Source: Armatimonadetes bacterium Uphvl-Ar1 (GTDB taxonomy: Bacteria > Armatimonadota > Fimbriimonadia > Fimbriimonadales > Fimbriimonadaceae). Taken from it: a stretch of 64,000 bases of DNA. The notes beneath the pieces are model-generated. The model was not told where the DNA came from, ran no database searches, and saw nothing but the letters and a program-made list of their open reading frames with translations. The first letter of the stretch is position 1; each line of letters opens with the position of its first letter. The position numbers and the translations under genes were made by a program. Positions 9,230-19,284 of the stretch are shown one piece after another. The DNA lies in the NCBI GenBank assembly GCA_002162075.1, contig CP021423.1:372001-436000 (forward strand). The letters run 5' to 3'.

Positions 9230-9603
9230 TGGCGGGACTCATTGTTTTGGCTGTAGTTTGTTTTGTCTCGAGCATTGTTTCTCATCTTTACTTACGAAGG
9301 ATGTGGATTTTTTGGATGTCGTTCTTTACTGGCTCGACCGAGGCTAAAACCTTCGATGAAGAGTGGAAAGAGTCAGGGCAGATCGGAGAATGGAGTGCCC
9401 CGATTCTCTTTTCTGGTTTTTTATTCATGCAAGGCTATTTTCTATCGATGAATTCTGGTTCAAATGAGAAGTTATCCATAATCATTATTTGTTCTACCTA
9501 TTTATTGAGTGTCATCGGCGTATTTGTATTGATTGCCCGAAGTCGAGCGGAAAGTAGGAGAGAAGAAGTTGGTAGTCCTGAACGATCAAATCCTAAGTCA
9601 TGA
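9229..9603 (+). CDS. Small three-helix membrane protein, possible Rhs immunity protein
   Basis: A 124-aa protein with three predicted membrane spans (residues about 3-20, 55-72 and 82-101) and a charged tail. Its GTG start overlaps the TAG stop of the Rhs tip by one base (TAGTG), the same junction found at the main Rhs tip in the island (18924-18928). Position directly behind a toxin tip is the classic place for a cognate immunity gene. No family is recognised and the immunity role is inferred. Confidence 0.5.
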   Translation: MAGLIVLAVVCFVSSIVSHLYLRRMWIFWMSFFTGSTEAKTFDEEWKESGQIGEWSAPILFSGFLFMQGYFLSMNSGSNEKLSIIIICSTYLLSVIGVFVLIARSRAESRREEVGSPERSNPKS

Positions 9604-9639
9604 CCTGCTTGGATGGTACCGATGATGATTCCAAGTTAA

Positions 9640-9945
9640 ATGCTGGCCGGGCCAATTTTGTTGGCAATCATATTGTTCCGAGAAGATTTAGCGGTTTCAA
9701 TGCGAGAAGTTGGCAAGCGATTTAGTGCCAATAGAGATTATGATAAGCCAATCACTGAGTCTGAACTTTTTCTTATCCGGGTGATGTGTCGGTATACGGT
9801 TCCAAGTTTTGGACTTTCGTTTCTTGCACTAGTATGGGCAAGTGAAAGGTATTCTGATGCCCTTCGCATTGCCACAATTGCTGGAGCGACATTCATAGTC
9901 ACTTTGTTAATATGTTGGATGATCTACCGTAAGCGTCCCTTGTAA
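9640..9945 (+). CDS. Small membrane protein of unknown function
   Basis: A 101-aa protein with an N-terminal hydrophobic segment 'MLAGPILLAIILF' and two further spans ('YTVPSFGLSFLALVWA', 'IATIAGATFIVTLLICWMIY'). The ribosome site is weak. It may be a second immunity-like gene left from an Rhs cassette, or the 3' remnant of a larger membrane protein. No family recognised. Confidence 0.35.
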   Translation: MLAGPILLAIILFREDLAVSMREVGKRFSANRDYDKPITESELFLIRVMCRYTVPSFGLSFLALVWASERYSDALRIATIAGATFIVTLLICWMIYRKRPL

Positions 9946-10349
9946 TCTGCCCGGGTCTATCCCATGACCCATGGTAATCAACAAACGGCAACCGGCTGAA
10001 ACGGCTCCGCCAACCCCGCACCGGGCAACCCACATCTTCCTTGATGAACCAAGGCCGACCATGCTGGAGCTACCGTTCTTCATGGCGAGTATGTACGAGG
10101 AACTAACGCGAATATCGAGACCGTCTAGCCACAAGTCTCGTGAGTGCGTTTCTGATGAAGCTCAATCACTTACATACTGTATCGGAAGATGATTGAACTC
10201 CGCAACCGAAGAGTCGGAACATAGATTCCGGTTACGTCATAAGAATGTCAGAGAAGGTATTCAGCCAATCCTTGGTTTTGAGCAGTTTACACACTCAATA
10301 TCACACTGGATCAATTTTTGGCAATGTAAAACCCCCTCTTTGGGACAGA
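9946..10349. other. Intergenic stretch left of the island, no gene recognised
   Basis: About 400 bp without a convincing gene. Short open frames on both strands lack ribosome sites and family resemblance. Base composition is more even than in the core genes on the left, so it may be debris of earlier insertions next to the attachment site. Confidence 0.4.
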
Positions 10350-10411
10350 TTTAGGTTCAAAATCGTGGCTGCCGCTGTAGGATTCGAACCTACGACCCGC
10401 TGATTAACAGT
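10350..10411 (-). repeat. Left attachment site (attL): 62-bp copy of the tRNA-Asn 3' part
   Basis: Identical over 62 bp to 49,746-49,807. It contains the 3' part of tRNA-Asn from the anticodon loop through the encoded CCA plus 16 bases beyond. The match ends inside the anticodon loop, where the next base differs. Only the right copy belongs to a complete tRNA, so this copy is the element-derived or displaced half. Tyrosine recombinases commonly cross over in tRNA anticodon or T loops. Confidence 0.93.
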
Positions 10412-10424
10412 TTAGTCTTTTGGG

Positions 10425-10558
10425 CGTCCACGGATGACCAAGATCGTCCACTGGAGTCTAGAAAATGAACCTAAACAGTCCACTGAGGGCCATCATATAC
10501 TACGGTTGACCATCACATAAACGGCGCATAAACGGCGGATATCACCGTCGTAAACGGC
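10425..10558. promoter_or_regulatory. Candidate integrase arm-site repeats, left end
   Basis: Between attL and the integrase lie GTCCAC(T/G)G-type repeats (about 10425, 10445, 10477) and three copies of (C/G)(A/G)TAAACGGC (10516-10525, 10527-10536, 10549-10558). The same two motifs recur just inside the right end at 49661-49699. Repeats shared by both ends of an integrative element and flanking the core site are the usual form of integrase arm-binding sites. Binding is inferred. Confidence 0.6.
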
Positions 10559-10580
10559 AAATAATGCGGTACTCTGACCA

Positions 10581-11726
10581 TTGATAACAGTGGCAAAGCA
10601 AAGAAGGCGTGAAAAGGGATCAGGCAGCATTTACAAGCGCGGATCAGTCTATGTGGCTCAAGTGCAGGATGGCTGGAAGGAGAACGGAAAACCCAGATAT
10701 CGCCAAGTGAGATGCAAATCTCAAGCCGAGGCCGTTCAAGCCCTTAGGGAATTCACTTCCTTGCTTGTACAAGGGAAAACCATTCCCAATCGACAAGGCC
10801 ACACCGTTTCTTCTTGGCTTGATTTATGGCTTGAAGAACATATCAAGGTCAATCGAGAGGTAAAGACATTTGAGTTCTATCGACTCATGGTTGAGAAACG
10901 CATAAAGCCTTACCTCGGGCGAATGGAGCTCCAGCGAGTTACTCCGATGGACGTAACAAGGCTCTTTAAGGCTATCGAGCAGGACGGAGCAACTGCAAAT
11001 ACTATCCACGCAGTCCGCCGCACTCTCCGAGCGGCATATGGCGTTGCAATAAAGTACGGCGAAGCACATGAGAACCCAGTGTCCAAAACATTTGCTCCCA
11101 AGGTTCGTCGCGAGAAAAAAGTATTTTTCACTGCCGAGCAAGTGCAACAACTCCTGCTTGCGCTTGAGGGGTCTCCTGTCGAGAGCCTCGTAAGATTTAC
11201 ATTAGCAACAGGGCTTCGCATTGGAGAGGTGACTGGACTGACCTGGGATAGTGTTGACCTCAATCAGAAGTCGATCTTAGTCCATTCTCAGTTACAGCGA
11301 GTTGGAACAAAGTTGATTCTGAAACCTCTCAAAACTGAAAAAAGCATCAGAACTATGCCACTTGTCGGACATTCTCTTGAAGCAGTATTGAAGGAGCGGA
11401 ATAGACTTGAAGTCGAACGGTATGAGAACGACCTTAATCTTGTCTTTCTTAATCCTTGGGGCAGACCATTCGATCCAAAATATGTGAACGATCGGCTTCA
11501 TGAAGCACTTGAAAGAGCCCAACTTCCTCGAACCGGGATGCACTCACTTCGACACTCCGCCGCAACATTCATGCTGATGGCAGGGTTGAATCTCCACCAA
11601 GTGAGCCGCTTTCTGGGTCACTCTCAAATTGCTCTCACTTCAAACCTCTACGGTCACGTTCTTGATAGCGCGATGCGGGAATCTGCCGAAAAGCTTCAAG
11701 AATCATATGGTGTCGTGACGATATGA
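10581..11726 (+). CDS. Tyrosine recombinase / phage-type integrase
   Basis: A 381-aa integrase with an N-terminal arm-binding region (residues 12-60), a core-binding SAM-like domain (about 75-160) and a catalytic domain. The catalytic residues are visible: Arg213 in 'TGLRIGE', a Lys near 251-254, His321 and Arg324 in 'HSLRHSAAT', His347 in 'GHSQ' and Tyr357 in 'SNLYGHV'. The start is TTG 10581 or GTG 10590. It sits 170 bp inside attL and reads inward. It would catalyse insertion into and excision from tRNA-Asn. Confidence 0.95.
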   Translation: MITVAKQRRREKGSGSIYKRGSVYVAQVQDGWKENGKPRYRQVRCKSQAEAVQALREFTSLLVQGKTIPNRQGHTVSSWLDLWLEEHIKVNREVKTFEFYRLMVEKRIKPYLGRMELQRVTPMDVTRLFKAIEQDGATANTIHAVRRTLRAAYGVAIKYGEAHENPVSKTFAPKVRREKKVFFTAEQVQQLLLALEGSPVESLVRFTLATGLRIGEVTGLTWDSVDLNQKSILVHSQLQRVGTKLILKPLKTEKSIRTMPLVGHSLEAVLKERNRLEVERYENDLNLVFLNPWGRPFDPKYVNDRLHEALERAQLPRTGMHSLRHSAATFMLMAGLNLHQVSRFLGHSQIALTSNLYGHVLDSAMRESAEKLQESYGVVTI

Positions 11727-12238
11727 CAACTGCTTCTTTGCGTTGAATATTTTAGGCTCATAGATTCAAACTAAAGTCCCTGCTTGAGCCTGAGTGTCCA
11801 GCGACATCCACCGCGCAGGAGAGACTAAGTCGTTTCTTTTCTCAAGCGGTACGTGCCCCTGCTTTTGTGTTTGTATCGCAAAGACAATGCGTTCTCGTTG
11901 TTTCCAGAGACCTGAACCCTCAATAACATGTCAAATGACAGCACAGAATGAATTGGAAGGGATCGCGGCTAGTATCTGTTTTTACTCCTTAAAGGAGCGG
12001 ATTTTGAGGCACCAGCGCCCGGTTCAACGTCCTAGCCCAATTATGAGCAAGAACCCATGGGGAGCGCAATTTTGATGTGTGCGCCCGACTCGTCCTTAAC
12101 GCCATGTTAATGATAATGTTATCACAAATTTAGAAAGTAATAAAAATTGCGGAAAAAGCCGCAATTTCATACACACTACGAAGTTCAGGTAACAGACAAT
12201 GACCAAAGCTTGATACTCTTATTGCAACCGCAATAGCG
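11727..12238. other. Intergenic stretch with one hairpin, no gene recognised
   Basis: About 510 bp between the integrase and the Rhs locus. One open frame (11794-12075, +) has many Cys and Ser residues, no ribosome site and no family resemblance, and is judged non-coding. A hairpin with 9-bp stem AAATTGCGG/CCGCAATTT lies at 12144-12167 and may act as a terminator or mRNA 5' structure for the following gene. Confidence 0.45.
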
Positions 12239-12253
12239 ATGTCAGGGCAGTCA

Positions 12254-13855
12254 ATGAGCGTCATCAGGAACCAAAGTACAAAGGGCATTTCGCAGTCCCA
12301 TTCCAATTTGAGAGGCACCTTGAGGAAGGCTGTTACTGGTGCCTTGATTCTTCTGTCAGTTGCTGCAAATTGTCAGCCGGTAGTTTCGGCAGACTCGGAT
12401 TATCTTAAAATTCGACTTGTACGGGCAAAAGAGATTCAAGCGGCAACATTCTGGAGCGCAAGTGGTACCGCTCAAGCACCTTACTTGACATCTCAAACAG
12501 CTCATGTTGTAGCCTATACCTACCGCCACATGATCGGCAACGATCTAAATGGCGACGCATCAAATGGAACTGGTGGAGGGGGTGGCGGTGGCATTAATCC
12601 TGAAGCTCCTCAATCCCTTGTCGAAGAAGAAGGTGGTATCGGTGATCCAGGTGGCGGAGGGCCAGGGGGTGGTGGGGGTGGCTCAACGATTGAGAACTAT
12701 TGGATTTCAATTCCAGGCACGAATAGTAATGGCGATCTCCAAGGGTTCATCGCCGATCCAAGTTTGACTTTTCAGGCATACACATACATTTCACTTCAGA
12801 ACATTCCAAACAACTTGCTTCTCGCATTGTCAACTTGGTGGTCTAGCACATCTTCAATCAAATCGGCTGGAGTCAGAGTTAAGTTATTGCCCGGGCAGGA
12901 AGTAACAGTTTGCTATGCAAGGCCCGCTCTCCCAATTTTGCCGAGCGGCGTTGGTCAGGTTATGGTAACCAAGGCGACCTTGGTTACAACTCCCGCAATT
13001 CCTCCGCAAACAGGATCGACTTCGGTTATGTCAGTTGGTCAACAAGAAGTTTGGTATTCGCTCAATCGAAAGAGCGGGATTGAAGATACGGCGGTCGATT
13101 CACGGAAAGGTTACGGGCAACCCAATCGAGAGGGCCAGTTCCCCGCTGATCCAAACGCCGAGCTTAGAAATATCAACTTTGGGGATTGGATTTTCAAAGG
13201 TGGGATGTTTGTCGGCAATATGCCCCAGAGTACAGGTGATCGAAGCGGAACAGCAAGGTTCCAATTGTGGGAACCAACGATTGAAACCCAAGTTCCTCGG
13301 ATGACCATCTTTACGGTCTATCAATACGGCAAGCCGTCTCATGTGAATGGTGCTATGACCATTGGACTTTACGGTCCCTTGCCAGGGCCAGATGTCTATA
13401 TTGGCGAAGCCGGCACAACATGGGCCAACAAGTGGGACATCACTCCCCGTGCGGCTATTCCAAGCGGTGGCAGCTTTGAGCAGAACAAGGATCCGTACAA
13501 GAAGTTCGTACTTGATGGTCTCACGGGAGCAGGTCTCATCTCTACAAACATTACAAAGGTCTATGACAAAATGCACCCCTCGCCAGGTAACCCGACATTA
13601 ATGTTCCCCAAAACGACTTGGGAGACAATCAACTATCCGGGTCTTTGTCTTGCACTCCACGACGAGCAAACGCTTGTAGATCAAGGATGGAGTGGCTGGC
13701 GATACTTTGTTGACAAAGAATTTCAGCCACTTGTTCAAGATGTAATTCCGACCGCGTTTCGTGACCTTGCTCCGAGACTGTGGCGATTCTACGTGACAGA
13801 CAGTAAAGAAGCCGGTGATTCAGCTTCATGGTTGCCAGGAGAATGGGTACCGTGA
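12254..13855 (+). CDS. Exported protein of unknown function, first gene of the Rhs locus
   Basis: Start ATG 12254 has AGGG eight bases upstream; ATG 12239 is an alternative. The N-terminus is a signal sequence after a basic stretch ('LRKAVTGALILLSVAANCQPVVSA'). Residues about 105-145 are Gly-rich with two runs of glycine, probably a flexible linker between two folded parts. The C-terminal 350 residues are of mixed composition and match no family I recognise. It overlaps the next gene by four bases and is separated from Rhs only by the peptidase gene, so it probably serves export, processing or display of the Rhs protein. That role is inferred. Confidence 0.6.
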   Translation: MSVIRNQSTKGISQSHSNLRGTLRKAVTGALILLSVAANCQPVVSADSDYLKIRLVRAKEIQAATFWSASGTAQAPYLTSQTAHVVAYTYRHMIGNDLNGDASNGTGGGGGGGINPEAPQSLVEEEGGIGDPGGGGPGGGGGGSTIENYWISIPGTNSNGDLQGFIADPSLTFQAYTYISLQNIPNNLLLALSTWWSSTSSIKSAGVRVKLLPGQEVTVCYARPALPILPSGVGQVMVTKATLVTTPAIPPQTGSTSVMSVGQQEVWYSLNRKSGIEDTAVDSRKGYGQPNREGQFPADPNAELRNINFGDWIFKGGMFVGNMPQSTGDRSGTARFQLWEPTIETQVPRMTIFTVYQYGKPSHVNGAMTIGLYGPLPGPDVYIGEAGTTWANKWDITPRAAIPSGGSFEQNKDPYKKFVLDGLTGAGLISTNITKVYDKMHPSPGNPTLMFPKTTWETINYPGLCLALHDEQTLVDQGWSGWRYFVDKEFQPLVQDVIPTAFRDLAPRLWRFYVTDSKEAGDSASWLPGEWVP

Positions 13856-14808
13856 GAACGCCCCTTTCTTCAATCGCTTTAGGGGTTGGGATTGTTGGAT
13901 TTTCCGGTCTGTGCGTCTATGCCTGGAAATTGCGACAAGATCAAGAGGCATCAACAAAGCTCATTCCTGTTCAGCAACTAGCCCAAGCGGAAACGCTCCC
14001 TGCCGACCACAAGAGAGAATTTTTCGGATCGTTTATCGAGAAGAACTCTCAGTCGGCAGATGAGAAGATTCAAGATGCCGTCACCTCGGCTCGAATGAGA
14101 CTTGCATATATGGACGCAAAGGAAAAGCCGAACGAAGCTCGAGAGCTCTTCCTTGAAGCCGAACAAAAGCACTCGGGTTCGGACGCCATGGATCCGAGCT
14201 TTGGCGCAATGCCTGATCAAGCCCGCTACCAAGCGATCAACTGCTTGATGATTGATGGGAAAACCGAGCAAGCGAGAAAAGAGTACTTGGCATTTCTCAA
14301 AGAGCGTCCCCTATCGCCTCTAGTGTTCGGGGTTCATAAACGACTTCTGAAGCTAAGAGCTGAGAGAGAATCTCGAGACGAGATTGATCGGCTTCTCCAA
14401 ATTGCGGTTGATAAGCAAGATGAGCACGGCAAACGAGAAATGGCACTCTGTGGCCCGCGGTGCATCGAAAAACTTGTTGAATTGAGCGGGGGAGAGCAGG
14501 TTCAACTGAGTGAAATCGAAAAGCAAGCGGGCACAACCCTCGATGGGACATCCATGAGCGGGATGGTCAAAGCACTTGGTGTTGCGGGGTTTCAAGCTGA
14601 AGGGCTGCTTGTTAACCACGCAGATTTCCAAACTCAAAAGCTGCCGTTTATCTGGCTTGACAAGGGCCACTACCTGCTCATCCACTCTCGCAAGAACAAT
14701 AAGTTCGTCGCCTATGACCCATTTATTCGGAATGATCGTGAGATCAAGATTCCGGAAGCAAACGCACAATTCAGTGCCACGATTTTGAAAATTTCAAACA
14801 AAAGATAA
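13852..14808 (+). CDS. Membrane-anchored C39-type (papain-like) peptidase
   Basis: GTG 13852 overlaps the upstream stop (GTGA) and has AGGAGA nine bases before it; in-frame ATGs at 13828 and 13843 are less well placed. An N-terminal membrane anchor ('SIALGVGIVGFSGLCVYAW') is followed by a helical TPR-like region and a C-terminal C39 domain. There 'MALCGPRCIEKL' holds the catalytic Cys, and 'GHYLLIHSRKNNKFVAYDP' holds the catalytic His and Asp. C39 enzymes cleave leaders, often at double-glycine sites, during export. Placed between an exported partner and Rhs, it may process one of them. Confidence 0.75.
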   Translation: MRTPLSSIALGVGIVGFSGLCVYAWKLRQDQEASTKLIPVQQLAQAETLPADHKREFFGSFIEKNSQSADEKIQDAVTSARMRLAYMDAKEKPNEARELFLEAEQKHSGSDAMDPSFGAMPDQARYQAINCLMIDGKTEQARKEYLAFLKERPLSPLVFGVHKRLLKLRAERESRDEIDRLLQIAVDKQDEHGKREMALCGPRCIEKLVELSGGEQVQLSEIEKQAGTTLDGTSMSGMVKALGVAGFQAEGLLVNHADFQTQKLPFIWLDKGHYLLIHSRKNNKFVAYDPFIRNDREIKIPEANAQFSATILKISNKR

Positions 14809-14823
14809 CTCAAGGAAACCAAG

Positions 14824-17800
14824 ATGATCGTTCAATTCGCAAACTCAAAGCTCCGACGACCGCTCTGCAATTTTTCTGCGGCGTTGATGCTGACCCTTGG
14901 GTTACCCATGAATCTATTTGCCCATGATCCGACTAAGCCCGTCGAAGTAAAGAAGGAGACTGCCAAGAAAGTCGAGACCCGCAAACTCAGCGACAAGGAA
15001 ATGGAAACACTTTCGGGTCGGTACTCCGGAAATCCTTACTATGCCGGGCAAGCAAAGTTTGATGTTGTTTACAAAGGCGTGAACCTACGGACAGGGAATT
15101 ATTCAACTTCGGCAACTGACCTGAGCTTTGAGGGAGGCTACGGCATTCCAGTGAATATCACCCGTTCGTATTCAGCGAACAACATTGATGAGGGTCCATT
15201 CGGTGTCGGCTGGACTCTCAGTGCGGATTTGCGGTCTACCGCCGGTGGACTTCTCAAAAGCAGTAAAGCCCCCGTGCGCTCGGTTCCGGTTGGAATGAAG
15301 CGACGGCCCTCTTCAGAAACCGATCCGAACATCCCCACCCAGCCGGTCGAAGCGGTAGTAGTCACGGATAGTGATGGGAAAGAAACCACGATTCAGCGCG
15401 ATGTGGATGGAATCCTTACCTCCCCGCCGTGGGATAAGAATGAGTATGAAACGGAGTACGAATACGTTAATGACGGGGCCGGGAATCTCTATTGGATTCT
15501 GAAGTCGAACAAGACGATGACCCCTGATGGAACGGTCTACCAGTACGAAAAGAAGGGGCACTACCCCAACGGTTCAAAGCCTTGGAATGATTCCAATGCG
15601 GTAGCCGAGCCGAACAACGTTTTGAAGCCGGTTTGGGTGCAAGATCGCCATGGGAACCAGACTAATTATGTCTATGGGACAACCGATGTGCAGTTCCAAA
15701 AGTCGAACGGGTTGGTCTACGAAAAGCCGCTCGTTGGCGTTACTATGCCGAACGGTCGGAATATGGAATTCACTTGGTCAGGAAACCGGGTGACCCAGAT
15801 TCGAGCGTTTTCAACTGGTGAAGAGCGGAAGGTCGTTTATGGTTACACTGGAGGTCAGATTTCGAGTGTTCAGCAAGTTCGTACTTTTACGGGTCAATCC
15901 CCGCAACCGGGCCGGATTACTCGATACGGATATTCGGGCGGACTGCTTTCATCCATGACTGATCCTCGGGGTTTAACTTCCTCGATTAACTACTACTATG
16001 CGCCAAACCAAGATGCGATGCGAGTCAAATACATATCTGAGCCAGGAGATAAACGTGCTTATTTCGGTGGAATTGAGTTTCCTGATGGGCCGGGCTATGT
16101 CTATAGCCAAGTGACCCAATACTATACTGCGCCATTTCCTGGACAATATTCTGTACCTGGAGATCATCCAACTCACATGTATTTCCTGAGTGGACAAGGA
16201 ATCGTAGAAGTTGCTACGGAAATGTTCATCCCGTCGGAGGACAGTATATATTCTGAATATCGGAAGTATCGCGAAGGCACAATGGATTTGATCGAAGTTA
16301 AGACCTTCGTCGATCCGCCTGCATACTCTTATCAGTCAACGTCTTACGATACATCGGATCACTACGGAACCATTACACAAACCGAATACAACTTTTTCGG
16401 TAATCCTCTCAGAGAAGTTCGAAAAGAGTACGACATTGAGAATTCTTCATGGATTCTAAAGCGAGAGTCCAAGACGGCAACCGCATATTGGGGTGAGAAC
16501 AAATACTTCCAACAAAAAGCGGTCAAGGTCACGGCCGGTAACGTCGAAAGAACTTCTTACACCGACTACTACGACAGCTCAGCTGCCCAAGGATCAAAGG
16601 GGCAAACATACCGAGTTTATGACACCAAGCACGCACAATTCACAAATGTAGGCGTAGCTCCTCCCCATGCAAGCGAAGACCCGCAGAACAACTATGCCTG
16701 GAAGTACACGATTGTTCCCTCCGATCTCAACAAGTATTCAGCGCAATTCCAATACGATTCCAAGGGCCGTCCAACCCAAGTTTGGAAGCTCCAAAAAGTT
16801 GTGGGCGGAGTTCATCAGTACGTCCGGACTCTGAGCGGATATGGAGCCGACGGTGCGCCTGCATATGGCAACGCCACGCAGGTCACCGAGGATTACATGG
16901 GTTCTAGCCCGAGAACGACTGAAACACTCGCGTTTGACCTGATGGGCAAAGCGATCCAAACCCGGGACGGGATGGGTCGGACGTATTCCACATCTTACGA
17001 TACAGATGGAAACGTCTTGAGCGTTGATCAAGGAGCGCAGAATGTTGTGAGTTACACTTACGGCACGACTGATGGCACCGCAGAAAACGGTCAACCGCTC
17101 AGCATCACCGATGGACTTAGTGGAGTCGAGCAAACAATTTCGTATATCCAATCCGGTGGAACGAAGGGCCTCCCCTTGTCAGTCTCAGAAGGGACGGGCG
17201 GCACTCCTTATTCCACCACAGAGTATGGCTATAACTCGGTTGGTGAGCGTTTAACTTCTACAATCACGACTCCAAATGGAACTACCAAGTATCGTTATGG
17301 AGGGTATTTGCAGGTCGGATTTGGTTACTCGCCACAACGGGTCTTTACGTTGATCAATAAGCAGAAACAGGTGGGAGGAATTTGGGAAGACAGCACCGAA
17401 GAGGTTCGCTATAAATTTGAAGTAACAGGTCGGCTAAAGCGTGTCGATTTTGCCCCAACTCCTCAAGATGGGCAAACCAATTACAATCTTCCGGCGAAGA
17501 GTTTTGCCTCGGCAATTTATGATTACGATGCAGGCGGACGAACTCTCTCCGTCAAGCACTATTGGAACCAGCTCAATACGACAAACGGAACTTACAATGT
17601 CGAAGCAATCAAAGGCGCGACGGCGGCGTTTGGACATCCGCTTGGTCTCAAAACGAGCACAACTTTCCTTTCGAAACTCTCGTCTGGCTCTCCTAGTTGG
17701 TCGGTGGATCGGACTGAAACCTACGCCTACGATGCAGACTTTGATTATCTGACGAGTGTAGATTACAACGATGGCCTGGCGAATGAGGTTCAGAGCTGGG

Positions 17801-18926
17801 GTTATGATGCGGCGGGTAACCGGGTGAGTGATTCGGCAAAGCCGGGGACATGGATATATGACAATTTGAACCGGATGGGTCAGTCTCCTATGGCGAGTTA
17901 CACTCATGATGCGGTTGGGAATCGCTTGACCAAAGTCTCGGGTGGGAACACGACGAGTTACGGTTGGGACGCGGTGAACCGGATGATTGAATCTGGTCCG
18001 CTAACGGGATCGCGTCACCACTACACCTACCGGGCGGATGGGATGCGGGTTCGGAAGGAGATTCCGGGTTTGGTTGAAAAGGTTTACTATGATGGTCAGA
18101 TGCCGGTTGAGACGTTTGAGGACTTCTCTACGGGTAGTGACAAGTTGACTCGGAATTTTGTGGGTGCGCGGGGATTGAGATGATGGAAACAACCACCGGA
18201 GGCAGTACAACTCAGGCGTATCCGTTGTATGATACACATGGGAATATGGTTGCGACTCTGAGCAAGAACACTGCTGGGACATCGTGGTCGCTCGGTAATG
18301 AGCGGAGCTATGATGTTTGGGGTTCGGTGCGTTCGGGAGCTGCTACGGGCGGGCCGAAGGGTCGTTATGTTGCGAATCTGGGTCATGTTCAGGATGATGA
18401 GAGCGGCTTGATTTATATGCGGGCGAGATATTACGAGCCGGAGACAGGGCGGTTTGTGAGTGAGGATAGAGTAATGGACGGTTCTAATTGGTATGTGTAT
18501 TGCAAAAATGCGCCAACTTTATTTGTAGACGAAAGTGGAAACAGTCCGACCGTTTACATTAACATGATACTCTTCACAGCCGGGTTCATTATTGGGCATA
18601 TTGTTGGAGTTACTATTGCTGTTCTCCTTCTGATGAGAAACAATCCTGATTATGTTGTCCAGAACACTGTTGTCAGGAACTTGTTCTTCATTGGTTTGGA
18701 GATACTAACCTTTCTTTCAGCCCTAACAATTCCAGGTGCTAAGGGAGAATTTGGATTCGCAGATAAAAGTTTAAAAGAGATAACAAAGACAATAGTAAAC
18801 TCAGTTCGACAAACTGGTTGGGGTCGACACGGTCTTGCCGCCGGTCTCGGATTCATGTTCGGAGTTATGTTTGGTGTCCTCAATGCGATGTATGATGCAT
18901 TCTTGTGGGAGATGGAGAACGAATAG
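14824..18926 (+). pseudogene. Rhs/YD-repeat polymorphic toxin, frame broken at 18170-18173
   Basis: ATG 14824 follows AAGGAAA. A Sec-type signal ('FSAALMLTLGLPMNLFA') leads into 'DVVYKGVNLRTGNYSTSATDLSFEGGYGIPVNITRSYSAN', a DUF6531-like entry, then about 1000 residues of YD repeats that form the Rhs cocoon. The frame stops at 18183 after 'NFVGARGLR'; one base over it continues 'EMMETTTGG...' to the core end 'RYYEPETGRFVSEDRVMDGSNWYVYCKN' and a hydrophobic tip ending at 18926. The duplicate at 19285-20237 has GGGGG where this copy has GGGG, so one missing G is shown directly. The tip has three hydrophobic segments and may act on membranes (inferred). Confidence 0.85.
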
Positions 18927-19183
18927 TGGAAATGGATACATTTTCCCAATTGCTTGTGCCGACCCTCATAGCTGCGACTGCTACAGCTCACTTGTTTATA
19001 AGAGGCAGCAGGCTCCGTTCAAATCCAGTCATCGCTCTATCGCTATTAATGAGTGCCATCCTGTGTGCTCTTGGAATCTACACGAATAGTCAATTATGTC
19101 TTGTCGGCTCTGTTGCTGTTTTGTACGCATCATTTTTACTGTTGCTCAGTAAGGCATCATTTATATCAGAGCGTGAACTATGA
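18926..19183 (+). CDS. Small three-helix membrane protein, candidate immunity protein for the Rhs tip
   Basis: GTG 18926 overlaps the Rhs TAG by one base (TAGTG), giving an 85-aa protein beginning MEMDTFSQ. It has three predicted spans (about residues 7-22, 30-48 and 52-70). The tight coupling to a polymorphic toxin tip and the small size are typical of immunity genes. The sequence has no recognised family, as is usual for these. Function is inferred from position. Confidence 0.6.
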   Translation: MEMDTFSQLLVPTLIAATATAHLFIRGSRLRSNPVIALSLLMSAILCALGIYTNSQLCLVGSVAVLYASFLLLLSKASFISEREL

Positions 19184-19284
19184 GCACTGTCCAAATTATT
19201 AGACTAAGATTATACAAGTGAGAAGAGGAAAGTTGTTGTGAAAGCCGTAGCATGTGGCTATTGTGTTGCAACACTAAATCACTG

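Noticed and set aside
10498-10560. CRISPR-like array from the TAAACGGC repeats
   Set aside because: Units are only 8-10 bp, spacing is irregular, and the same units occur at the other island end, which fits arm sites.
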